This document shows, one piece after another, positions 1 to 9,215 of a DNA stretch of 64,000 bases. Numbering within the stretch: position 1 is the first letter of the stretch; every line of letters starts with the position of its first letter. The notes below the pieces were generated by a model. The model was not told where the DNA came from, made no database searches, and saw only the letters and a program-made list of their open reading frames with translations. The position numbers were made by a program, and so were the translations under genes. The DNA comes from Planctomycetaceae bacterium. GTDB lineage: Bacteria > Planctomycetota > Planctomycetia > Planctomycetales > Planctomycetaceae. The stretch spans positions 37,098-101,097 of the forward strand of contig JAKFWA010000002.1 of NCBI GenBank assembly GCA_021732995.1. Direction: 5' to 3'.

Positions 1-3000
1 ACAGCACGGGCACGGGTGCGGTGAATCTGGCGAGCCTGGCCACGGGCGCCGTGACCGCCACCAGTCTGACGGCCGGCACGGGCAACATCACCTTCGATCA
101 AACCGGCACACAGACGCTGCTGGTCACCAACGCCAGCGTGACGACGGGCGCCGGCGCGATCACGATCACCAACAACGCGGCGACGACGATCACCGCCGCC
201 AGTACCACCAACGGCAACATCGACGTCACCACCACCAGCGGCAACCTGACGCTGACGACGCTGACGGCCGGCGGCTCAGGCAACATCACGGCCAGCACGG
301 TGACCAGCGGCAACATCACCGTCGATGTCCTCACCGCCGATGCCAGCACCGTCACCATCACCAGCGCCGGCACCATCAACGAAGCCGCCGCCGGTGACGC
401 CGCCGCCGACATCAACGTCGGTTCCGGCACCATCGACCTCAATGCCGCTTCAGGCATCGGCAACACACTCGCCATCGAACTCACCGGCAAGTCAATCTCC
501 GCTGACACCACAACCGGCGCCATCGACCTCAACTCACTCGCTACCGCTGGCACAGGTACTGTGACGGTCAGCAGCCTGACGACTTCGGTGGGAACGATTC
601 GGTTGGATCAGACCGGCAACGAAGCGCTGACGATTTCATCTGCAACGACGACCAACGGGTCAATTGATTTCACCAATACCGGCGACGCGACAACCGACCG
701 ATTGATTCTGGCGAACATCGTGGCGGGCGGTAGTAGCAACGTGACTGCGACAACCTTCACGAGTGGTAACATCTTCGTAGGCTCGATCACGGCGGACGCA
801 AACAGCGTCACGCTGACGAGTGCCAGTTCGATCAATGACGAAGCTGTTGATGCAACCAACGACATCAACGTCGGCAGCGGAACTGTCACTCTGAGTGCCA
901 TCACGGGTATCGGCAACACGGCCGATCTGGAGTTCACGGCCTCGTCGATCAGCGCGGTCACAACCAACGGGAACATTGACCTCAACAGCCAGGCCGGCGC
1001 GGCAACAGGTTCTGTCACCGCGACGAACCTGCAAACGGGGACGGGTTCGATCAGCCTCGATCAGACCGGCAACGAAGCCTTGATCGTTACCAGTGCCACC
1101 ACGGGCAATGGTTCCATCTCCGTGACCAACGTTGGTAATGCGGCGGCGGATTCGCTGACGTTGAACACCATCGTCGCGGGCGGGTCGGGCAGTATCACCG
1201 CGACCACAACGACTCGCGGCGACATTCTGATTCAGAGCCTCACCGCTGATGCCAATACCATCACAGTGACTTCGGCTGATGCCATCAATGAATTCTCGGC
1301 GGCGGATGCTGGAGTGGATATCAACGTCGGCAGCGGCACGATTGACCTCAATGCCGTCACGGGAATCGGTAATACGTCCGCGGTTGAACTGAGTGGCAAG
1401 AGCATCAGCGCTGACACGACCAGCGGAGCGATTGACCTCAACAACGTGGCGAACGCTTCTACTGGCAGCGTGACGGTCAGCAGCCTCAGCACCGCCGCTG
1501 GTAACGTGACGTTCGACCAGACGGGTTCGCAGAGCCTGACGGTGACTAGTGCGACGATCGTCAACGGCGTGGGCGATCTGCTCATCACCAACGACGCGGC
1601 AACGATCATCACGACCGCCAGTACGAATGATGGCGATATCACCGCGACGATCACCGGCGGCAACCTGACGCTGACGACTCTGACGGCGGGTGGTTCGGGT
1701 GATATCACGGCCAGTACGCTGACGAGCGGCAGTATTGATCTCGACTCGCTCACGGCGGATGCCAACACGGTCATGCTGACCAGTGCTGGTTCCATCAACG
1801 AAATGGGAGCGGACGGGGCGGCGGATATCGTCGTCGGCAGCGGGACGATTGATCTCAATGCGGCGAGCGGCATCGGCAACACGTCGGCAATCGAACTCAC
1901 CGGCAAGCTGATCAGCGCCGATACGACGACCGGAGCGATCGACCTCAACAGCTTCTCAACGGCTGGCACGGGTGCGGTGACGGTGAGCAGCCTCAGCACT
2001 GCGGCCGGCAATGTTCGGTTCGATCAGGCGGGCGGCCAGACTCTGACGGTCACCAGCGCCACGATCACCGGCGGCGCCGGCAACCTGATCGTGACCAACG
2101 ACAACGCTACGACCATCACGACGGCCAGCACCAACAGCGGCAGCATCACGGTCATCGCGAGCGGCGGGAATCTGACCCTGAACTCGCTCACCGCAGGCGG
2201 TCCGGGCAACATCAGCGGTACGACTCTCACCAGTGGTAACATCCTGGTTGGTTCGCTGACGGCGGACGCGAACACGGTCACCCTGACATCCGTCGGCGCG
2301 ATCAATGATGACGCTGCTGACACGCTCGCGGACATCACGGTCGGTAGCGGTTCGATTGATCTCAACGCGGTGACGGGCATCGGCAACACAGCCGCTCTGG
2401 AACTCAGCGGTACCACGATCAGCGCAGATAACTCAACAGCCGGAAACGTGCAGCTCAGCAACTTCTCTGCGGCTGATGTGACGGTGACTTCGCTGACGAC
2501 GGTGGGCTCAAACATCACCTTCGATCAGACGGGCGGCGGTGATTTGACGCTGACGGGAGCCGTCACGAGCGGTAGTGGAATCGTTAACGGCGGCGACATC
2601 CTGATCACCTCGACCGGTGCTCTGACAGCGGTCAACACGGCGTCCATCAGCACGGCTGGCGGAACTGGCGGCACGCTGACTGTCCATGAAACGATTCTGG
2701 ATGGTCCAAATTTCCTGGTTGGTGCGGGCGATATCACTCTGCGAGGCGACAGCGGCGACACGATCATCCGATCGGATGTCTCCACGGCGACAACGATCAC
2801 GCTCACGGCGGATCGTGACGTCATCATCGGAGCCCAAATCGCGACCTCAGCCGCTGATGCTGACATCATCATCCGTGCTGACGAAGACAACGACGGTTCA
2901 GGCGGATTGCTGGTCGAGGCCATCGGTCAGATCAACTCCGGTCGCGACGTGATTGCGGCGGGTTCTGACGTCTCGTCAACGACGACTCTGGTGGATGCGA

Positions 3001-6000
3001 TCAATGTGGCGGCGGATGCTACCGCTGATCAGATTGTGGCTGCTCGCGATGTCACGCTGACGACTCAAGCTGCGGCGCCAGTTACAGCCGACGTCCTGCT
3101 GGGCGGTGCGGTGACCGCAACGACAGGCACGATTGATGTCACGGCCAAGGACACCATTCAGGTCAACGATGACATCACCGCGGGCACCGACGTTGAACTG
3201 AACTCAGCCGTCATCCTGACCAACAGCGTGACGGTCACTGCAGGCGGCAATGCGACCTTCCAAGGCTCCATCAACGACGACGGCAGTTCGGGAACGACAT
3301 CGAACCTGACGGCCAACGTTGCGGGAGTCACCCGCTTCAACGGGGCGATTGGCAATTCTGCGGCGATCGACAGTCTGACCACCGATGCGAGCGGCTCAAC
3401 GCAGCTCGAAGGGAACATCACGACCAGCAAGGGCGGATCGACCTTCAACGACGCGGTACTGCTGACGAACTCGGTCGTTGTCACGGACCAGAGCACAACC
3501 GGCATTACCTTCAACAGCACTGTCGACAGCGAAGCCACTGAGTTCCGCGACCTGACATTGACGACTACTCAAGGCAAAGTGGTCTTTGATGGCGATCTCG
3601 GTGCGGGCAACAGCGGGGGTAATCAATCGCTGGGCAAGCTGGTGGTTACGGACGCGACCAACGTCACCTTCGGCAACAACGACGGCGTGCAGACGATACG
3701 GACGAACGACCTGATCGATCTCGGCCGCAACTCGACGATCGGCTCCGGCATCATTATCGATGGCGTGGCGAATCCGACCGTCATCACGACGACCAACGAC
3801 AATGTCCGCTTCAACGGGGCCGTGACTTTGAACACGGACCTGCGAATCGACACCGGCGCAGGTGCTGGCGATATCACCTTCACCAACGATGCTTCGATCA
3901 ACAGTCAGTCCGGCGAGACCAACGATCTGGTGCTGAATGCCGGCACCGGCAAGGTGAGCTTCAACGAGGATCTTGGTGCTGCTCAACAGCTCGGCTTGCT
4001 GACCATCGAAAATGCTCAGCAGGTGGTGTTTGGTGGAGCTGACACCGAAACGCCGGGCAGTGGCTCGACCGGTCCGGTGAACTCCGTTCGCACGAATGAC
4101 GCGATCAACATCGGGTCACAGTCGGTGATTACCGGGGGCATTGTGCTGAACGGTGGAGCGACGCCGCTGGTGATGACGACGACCAATGACAACGTGCGAT
4201 TGAACGGAGCGGTAACACTGGGCTCTGATACCCGAATTGATACGGGAGAAGGCTTTGGTGATATCACCTTCACCAACGATACGCCGATTAACAGCCAGAC
4301 GGGTGAAACGAACGATCTGGTCCTGAATGCTGGCCTGGGCGATGTGCTGTTCAATGAAGACATTGGAGCCACTCAGCGCATCGGATCATTGATTGTTGAG
4401 AACGCTGATCAGGTCATCTTCGGAGAGACGAACACGGAAACAATCGGCGCCGGCACGACCGGGCCGGTGAATGTCGTCAACACCAACGAGGCGATTGATC
4501 TCGGTTCGCAGTCAGTCATCACTAAGGGAGTGCTGCTCAACGGTGGCACGACTTCGCTGATCATCAGCACGACGGGTGATTCAGTGCGGCTCAACGGCCA
4601 AGTGTCGCTGCAAACCGATGTGATCATCGATACGAATTCGAACGGCGCCGAAGGTGGCGCGATCGTCTTCACGAACGATGCTCCGATCGACAGTGACATC
4701 GGCGAGTTGAATGATCTCACACTGGATGCGGGAACGGCCAGCATCACCTTCAACGAGAATCTGGGTGCGGGCCAGGCTCTGGGGGCACTGACCGTTCAGC
4801 GAGCGGACGCCGGAGTGACCTTCGGCGGTGCTGATACCGAAACAGTTGGCACTGGCGGCAGTGGCCCGGTCAATGTCATCAATACGACGGAAGCCATCGA
4901 CATCGGCTCCGGCAGCAATGTGATTGGCGGAACGGGCATCGTGCTGAACGGTGGTGCTTCGCCGTTCTTCATCAACACGACGGGCGATGCGGTTCGTTTC
5001 AACGGCGCGGTGACGCTCGGCACAAACCTGGTCCTCGACACTGACTCCACTGACAACAACACGCAGGGCGGATCGCTCACGTTCACGAACGACGCGCCGC
5101 TCAACAGCCAGGCTGGCGAGCACAACAATCTGGTTCTGGATGTTGGTACTGCCAGCGTGACCTTCAACGAGAACATCGGCGAGACCACGTCGATCGGCGC
5201 GATGACAATTAATGAAGCTGATGCCGGCGTGATCTTCGGCGGTGCGGATGCCGAAACGGCGGGCACCGGCGGCAGTGGTCCGGTCAATATTGTGAACACC
5301 GATCGCGCGGTCGATCTAGGTGTCGGTACCAACTTCATCGGCGGCGCTGGCATCGTGTTCAACGGAGGGGCTGGATCGCTCGTATTGACCACGACGGGTG
5401 ATGATCTCCGCCTGAATGGTGCGATTACTCTGCGAAGCCATACAGTGCTGTCGACTGGTGCGACCGTCGGCGGCAATGTGACCTTCACCAACGACACGCC
5501 GATTGATAGCCAGGCTGGCGAACTGAATGACCTCACCATTACAGCCGGTCTGGGTGCTGTGATGTTCAATGAGGATCTCGGTGCGAATCAGAACCTGGGT
5601 AAGGTGACTATCACCCGAGCCGATGCCGGCGTGACCTTCGGTCAGGCTGACACGGAAGTTGTCGGCAGTGGCACGATCGGGCCGGTGGATGTCATCCGAG
5701 CCAACAATGGCTTGATTGTCGGCAGCACTAATCCGATTACGGGCGGCATCATTCTGGATCCATCGGGTAGCAACCTGATGCTGATCTCGTCCGGCGGCGA
5801 TATCCGCTTTAACGGCGAGGTGGATCTGCGAGCCACCAATGTCGAGATCAGCACCGACGCGAATCTGGTGGGCGACATTGTCTTTGAGAACGGTCTGACA
5901 CCGCAGGGCAATGAGATCACCGACCTCAAGCTGACCAGCGGTCTCGGCGATGTGATTATCAACGGCCAGCTTGGCACGACGACCAACAGGTTCGACGACA

Positions 6001-9000
6001 TCCTGATCACCGTTGCGCGGGACGTCATCATCAAGGGCGCGGTGGAGACCACAACCTTCAAGCAGGAAGCCGGTACCGGCGAGACCCGGTTCGAAAGCAC
6101 GCTGCGCACAAACGACGCGACCGCTGCCGGAATTGATATCAATACCGGCAAGATCACTTTCCTCGACGACGTGACGACCACCGGCGATGGACGCGTCTTC
6201 CTGACGAATTCCGACACGCTGACGATTGGTGCGAATGCACCGTTCTCTGCGAATGGCACGTTCATTCAGGACGGCAAGGGCGCGGTCGTGATTCAGTCGA
6301 ACCTGACCACGACGAACGACCTGATCCAGTTCTCGCCAACCAATGATAACTCGGAAGATCTCAACGCCGCGGCTTCGATCACTCTGGCCGATGGCACGCA
6401 GATCAACACTCAAGGCACAGCCGCTATTCGCATGAAGGCGGTCGGCAATATCGCTCTGAGCCAACTGCTCACCAGCAGCGTGTCGGGCACGGTTTCGGTG
6501 CAATCGGTCAGCGGCGCGATCAGCGACAACACCGCAGGCGAGTCGATGAACGTCGTGGCTCAAACGGTTGCCCTGCGAGCCGCGATGGGTATCGGCGATG
6601 ACGCCAGCGCGATTGATCCGGCTCTGGCCGCGAACAACAGTAACCTGCCATCGGCCGCTAGCCCGAATGTTCCGAACGCGGACATCGACATTCAGGTCAG
6701 CACTGTGGCAGGCAGGAATAAGTCCTCGGGCGACGTCATTCTGTCGAACAGCACTGGCAAGCTGCTGACGATCGGCACGGTGGATGGAGTCAGCGGTCTG
6801 ACCAATACGGACGACACACCAGGCGCGAAGTTTGAAACTCTGAGCGGCGGTGTCTTGTGGGTCACCAACCAGAGCCCGATCAGCGTCAGCAGTTCGGGGA
6901 CACCGAATGCCAATGAAGGCGTCTTCAACTCGGCAGGTGGCAGCATCATTCTGACGGCTGCGGGCGGCGCGACGTCGAAGGATGCCACGGTCAACACGGG
7001 TGATGACATCGGAGTCTTCGCTCCTGTCGCAGCGACTCGCGGCACCGGCAGCGTGCTGTTGAATGCGGGTGATGACCTCACGCTGCGGGCTCAAGTCCTG
7101 ACGGCGGTGAATCCGTTCTCAACCAGCTTGCCGACGCGTGCCGGCAACGTCGACCTGAATGCGGGCGATGTGCTCACCATCACACGCGGCACCGCGACGT
7201 TCGATATTCAGACCGGTACCTATGTGATTGATGGAACAACACCAATCGACGGCAGTCTGACCGCGACTGACGTGCAGACTAATCGCCAGATTCGGTACTC
7301 GCAGGCGGGAGCACCGGTTCTGCAGAACGCACCAATGCTGGCGACGAACGTGGTGCTCAATGGCACGACGGGCAGCACAACGCTGGCACAGAATTCGGGC
7401 GTGGTGTCAGGTCAGGATCAGACCATTACGTTCACCGGCGGTACAACAGTGACGATCCCAGGTCTGACGCCGCTGCTGATTCCGCAGACGTTCGTCGGAC
7501 CGCAGATCTCATCCAAGGGTTTCGCACAGATCTCGGGCAGCTTTGCTCGACCGGGCGAATACAACTTCCGCATCCTGGTGAGTTGGGGCGATGACACGTT
7601 CTCGTATCATCACCTGCTCGGCGACGGCGACGCGCTGCCCGCAGATCCGATTGGCGACATCGACGCGGACAACGTGCAGCCACTGGATGATCCGACGGGC
7701 ATCACGACGGCTCGCCGCTTCTACTTCGAGCACTTCTACAACGCGAACAACCAGCCAGATCCAGAGAATCCGTCGGACCCGATCGAAATCCTCGTCTTCC
7801 TGCAAGGCGACCCGAACGTCGTCCAGGTCGACTCACAGGACAAGATCGTCGCGACCAGTCTCGATGGTTTGCTGAAGGACCCGGTGACGAACCAGCCTGA
7901 GGCGCCGAGCAACGAGTCGTTCCTCAACGGCAAGTCTCAGTTCCTGATCAGCGACCTGTTCGCGGACGCGCTGGATGACGCCAACCTCGGTATCGGCGGC
8001 ACGGGTCTGGGAGCCCGCGTTGATACCATCCGCGCTTCGGATACGGCCAACCAGCAGGACTCCAGTATCCAGCCTCAGAACTTCAATCGGGAGGCTTTGC
8101 CGAATCCGTTCTTTGGCTTCGCAGGTACGCCTCCGTTGCCCGCGATCTTCGACTTCGAACTTGAGAACGTACTGAAGCAGATCGACCCGTTCTCGAACCT
8201 GGCGGCGACGATCGACGGGCAACCGAACACATCAACAACGAACCTGTTCGTAAAGGTACCGGGCACTGGTATCGATAAGGGCGCGTCAGCCATTCCGTTT
8301 GAGACCAAGGTTGATGTGCCGCAACTCGCCTTCCCGAGCATCTTCGGAGCGGGTGAGGTGCAGCAGTTCAACAACCAACCGCTCGAAGACAGCACCAATC
8401 AATTCGTCGATACGTCCAGTTCGGAACAGCAGGCAGGTGACGAACGCACGGTGATTCTGGAAGTGCTTGACCCGAATGGAAATCCACAGAAGGACGCCAA
8501 GGGGCGACCGATCGAGATCCCGTTGAAGGAAGACGTGCTCGACGACTTGCCGACACGCATCTATCGCAAGCTACCGGACGGCCGCTATCGCATCTACCTG
8601 CGTGAAGCCGGTGAGACTCGCAAGCGACTGATTCTGGAAGTCAACATTCGCGACGGTAAGCCCGCCGACGAAGCGTCCACGACACGCGATCGTCCGCCGA
8701 CGCAGCAGAAGAAGCCGATGCCGCAGCCGAAGGATCCTCACGAAGAGGCTCGTCTGGAAGCTGCTCCGGTCGCAGAGCAAGCCGTCGCGCTGGCGGAATC
8801 TGCTCACGACGAAGCACAGCTGGCCGCTCAGCAGGTGACAGCGGATGAAGCCTGGGCTCGGTGGGAACATTCGCTGCACAAGCCCGCTCAGATCGAGATT
8901 CCGGCCGCGGAAGTTGACGATTCGACCGGCGATGCGCCTGATATCGCAGTCTCGAACGCGACGACGAACGCTGCCGGTCCGCTGCATCCCGCTGCGGCCA

Positions 9001-9113
9001 GCGCTTTGGCGGCGGTGGCTCTGCTCGCTCTGCAACGCAAGCACGGAGATTGGACGAACCGTGTGGATGACGTCATGACTCAATGGCAAAAAGATTCCAG
9101 GAAACCACGCTAA
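1..9113 (+). CDS. giant repetitive adhesin-like β-helix protein, 5' end outside window
   Basis: The frame is open from the left edge to TAA at 9111-9113, so at least 3030 residues are present and the N-terminus lies outside the window. The sequence is Thr/Ser/Gly/Asn/Asp-rich with regular short β-strand-like segments, as in filamentous-haemagglutinin-type β-helical adhesins. Two families of long internal repeats are visible: about five copies of a 150-170 residue unit with the core GSGTIDLNAxxGIGNT (residues about 130-800), and about six copies of a 130-residue unit with a core like FGGADTETxGSG and ITFTNDTPINSQ (residues about 1215-1880). The last 200 residues differ: a charged Pro/Lys/Glu-rich stretch, then a short hydrophobic Ala/Leu segment before a basic tail, which could be a C-terminal membrane anchor. 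The kinase gene starts 102 bp downstream, so co-transcription is possible. Ligand and secretion route cannot be read from the sequence. Confidence 0.8.
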   Translation, partial: STGTGAVNLASLATGAVTATSLTAGTGNITFDQTGTQTLLVTNASVTTGAGAITITNNAATTITAASTTNGNIDVTTTSGNLTLTTLTAGGSGNITASTVTSGNITVDVLTADASTVTITSAGTINEAAAGDAAADINVGSGTIDLNAASGIGNTLAIELTGKSISADTTTGAIDLNSLATAGTGTVTVSSLTTSVGTIRLDQTGNEALTISSATTTNGSIDFTNTGDATTDRLILANIVAGGSSNVTATTFTSGNIFVGSITADANSVTLTSASSINDEAVDATNDINVGSGTVTLSAITGIGNTADLEFTASSISAVTTNGNIDLNSQAGAATGSVTATNLQTGTGSISLDQTGNEALIVTSATTGNGSISVTNVGNAAADSLTLNTIVAGGSGSITATTTTRGDILIQSLTADANTITVTSADAINEFSAADAGVDINVGSGTIDLNAVTGIGNTSAVELSGKSISADTTSGAIDLNNVANASTGSVTVSSLSTAAGNVTFDQTGSQSLTVTSATIVNGVGDLLITNDAATIITTASTNDGDITATITGGNLTLTTLTAGGSGDITASTLTSGSIDLDSLTADANTVMLTSAGSINEMGADGAADIVVGSGTIDLNAASGIGNTSAIELTGKLISADTTTGAIDLNSFSTAGTGAVTVSSLSTAAGNVRFDQAGGQTLTVTSATITGGAGNLIVTNDNATTITTASTNSGSITVIASGGNLTLNSLTAGGPGNISGTTLTSGNILVGSLTADANTVTLTSVGAINDDAADTLADITVGSGSIDLNAVTGIGNTAALELSGTTISADNSTAGNVQLSNFSAADVTVTSLTTVGSNITFDQTGGGDLTLTGAVTSGSGIVNGGDILITSTGALTAVNTASISTAGGTGGTLTVHETILDGPNFLVGAGDITLRGDSGDTIIRSDVSTATTITLTADRDVIIGAQIATSAADADIIIRADEDNDGSGGLLVEAIGQINSGRDVIAAGSDVSSTTTLVDAINVAADATADQIVAARDVTLTTQAAAPVTADVLLGGAVTATTGTIDVTAKDTIQVNDDITAGTDVELNSAVILTNSVTVTAGGNATFQGSINDDGSSGTTSNLTANVAGVTRFNGAIGNSAAIDSLTTDASGSTQLEGNITTSKGGSTFNDAVLLTNSVVVTDQSTTGITFNSTVDSEATEFRDLTLTTTQGKVVFDGDLGAGNSGGNQSLGKLVVTDATNVTFGNNDGVQTIRTNDLIDLGRNSTIGSGIIIDGVANPTVITTTNDNVRFNGAVTLNTDLRIDTGAGAGDITFTNDASINSQSGETNDLVLNAGTGKVSFNEDLGAAQQLGLLTIENAQQVVFGGADTETPGSGSTGPVNSVRTNDAINIGSQSVITGGIVLNGGATPLVMTTTNDNVRLNGAVTLGSDTRIDTGEGFGDITFTNDTPINSQTGETNDLVLNAGLGDVLFNEDIGATQRIGSLIVENADQVIFGETNTETIGAGTTGPVNVVNTNEAIDLGSQSVITKGVLLNGGTTSLIISTTGDSVRLNGQVSLQTDVIIDTNSNGAEGGAIVFTNDAPIDSDIGELNDLTLDAGTASITFNENLGAGQALGALTVQRADAGVTFGGADTETVGTGGSGPVNVINTTEAIDIGSGSNVIGGTGIVLNGGASPFFINTTGDAVRFNGAVTLGTNLVLDTDSTDNNTQGGSLTFTNDAPLNSQAGEHNNLVLDVGTASVTFNENIGETTSIGAMTINEADAGVIFGGADAETAGTGGSGPVNIVNTDRAVDLGVGTNFIGGAGIVFNGGAGSLVLTTTGDDLRLNGAITLRSHTVLSTGATVGGNVTFTNDTPIDSQAGELNDLTITAGLGAVMFNEDLGANQNLGKVTITRADAGVTFGQADTEVVGSGTIGPVDVIRANNGLIVGSTNPITGGIILDPSGSNLMLISSGGDIRFNGEVDLRATNVEISTDANLVGDIVFENGLTPQGNEITDLKLTSGLGDVIINGQLGTTTNRFDDILITVARDVIIKGAVETTTFKQEAGTGETRFESTLRTNDATAAGIDINTGKITFLDDVTTTGDGRVFLTNSDTLTIGANAPFSANGTFIQDGKGAVVIQSNLTTTNDLIQFSPTNDNSEDLNAAASITLADGTQINTQGTAAIRMKAVGNIALSQLLTSSVSGTVSVQSVSGAISDNTAGESMNVVAQTVALRAAMGIGDDASAIDPALAANNSNLPSAASPNVPNADIDIQVSTVAGRNKSSGDVILSNSTGKLLTIGTVDGVSGLTNTDDTPGAKFETLSGGVLWVTNQSPISVSSSGTPNANEGVFNSAGGSIILTAAGGATSKDATVNTGDDIGVFAPVAATRGTGSVLLNAGDDLTLRAQVLTAVNPFSTSLPTRAGNVDLNAGDVLTITRGTATFDIQTGTYVIDGTTPIDGSLTATDVQTNRQIRYSQAGAPVLQNAPMLATNVVLNGTTGSTTLAQNSGVVSGQDQTITFTGGTTVTIPGLTPLLIPQTFVGPQISSKGFAQISGSFARPGEYNFRILVSWGDDTFSYHHLLGDGDALPADPIGDIDADNVQPLDDPTGITTARRFYFEHFYNANNQPDPENPSDPIEILVFLQGDPNVVQVDSQDKIVATSLDGLLKDPVTNQPEAPSNESFLNGKSQFLISDLFADALDDANLGIGGTGLGARVDTIRASDTANQQDSSIQPQNFNREALPNPFFGFAGTPPLPAIFDFELENVLKQIDPFSNLAATIDGQPNTSTTNLFVKVPGTGIDKGASAIPFETKVDVPQLAFPSIFGAGEVQQFNNQPLEDSTNQFVDTSSSEQQAGDERTVILEVLDPNGNPQKDAKGRPIEIPLKEDVLDDLPTRIYRKLPDGRYRIYLREAGETRKRLILEVNIRDGKPADEASTTRDRPPTQQKKPMPQPKDPHEEARLEAAPVAEQAVALAESAHDEAQLAAQQVTADEAWARWEHSLHKPAQIEIPAAEVDDSTGDAPDIAVSNATTNAAGPLHPAAASALAAVALLALQRKHGDWTNRVDDVMTQWQKDSRKPR
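380..2440 (+). repeat. five ~150-170 codon tandem repeats, type A, in the adhesin gene
   Basis: The core encoding (I/V)xVGSGTIDLNA...GIGNT recurs at about 407, 861, 1318, 1828 and 2332, giving spacings of roughly 454, 457, 510 and 504 bases. The two longer spacings suggest one unit with an extra segment. The repeats are clear at protein level but diverged in codon choice. Confidence 0.75.
3660..5660 (+). repeat. about six ~130-codon tandem repeats, type B, in the adhesin gene
   Basis: A core encoding (V/I)xFGxADTE recurs at about 4030, 4422, 4820, 5238 and 5638, with a shorter related copy near 3668, giving a period of roughly 392-418 bases. Each unit also carries LNGAVTL and FTNDxPI(N/D)S motifs in fixed order. 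This is a second repeat family, not a continuation of type A. Confidence 0.75.
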
Positions 9114-9215
9114 CGATTCTCGGTCCCTTCCCTCCGTCAGTTCGACAACCAGCGTGATTCGCCCTTCCGGGCTGTCACGAGTAGTGCGACTCAGCCTGAA
9201 ACTGAAATCAAGACT

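Noticed and set aside
5316-7094. 592-codon open frame on the minus strand inside the adhesin gene
   Set aside because: It lies wholly opposite the repeat-rich adhesin and its translation has no family features. GC-rich repeat coding regions often leave an open antisense frame.
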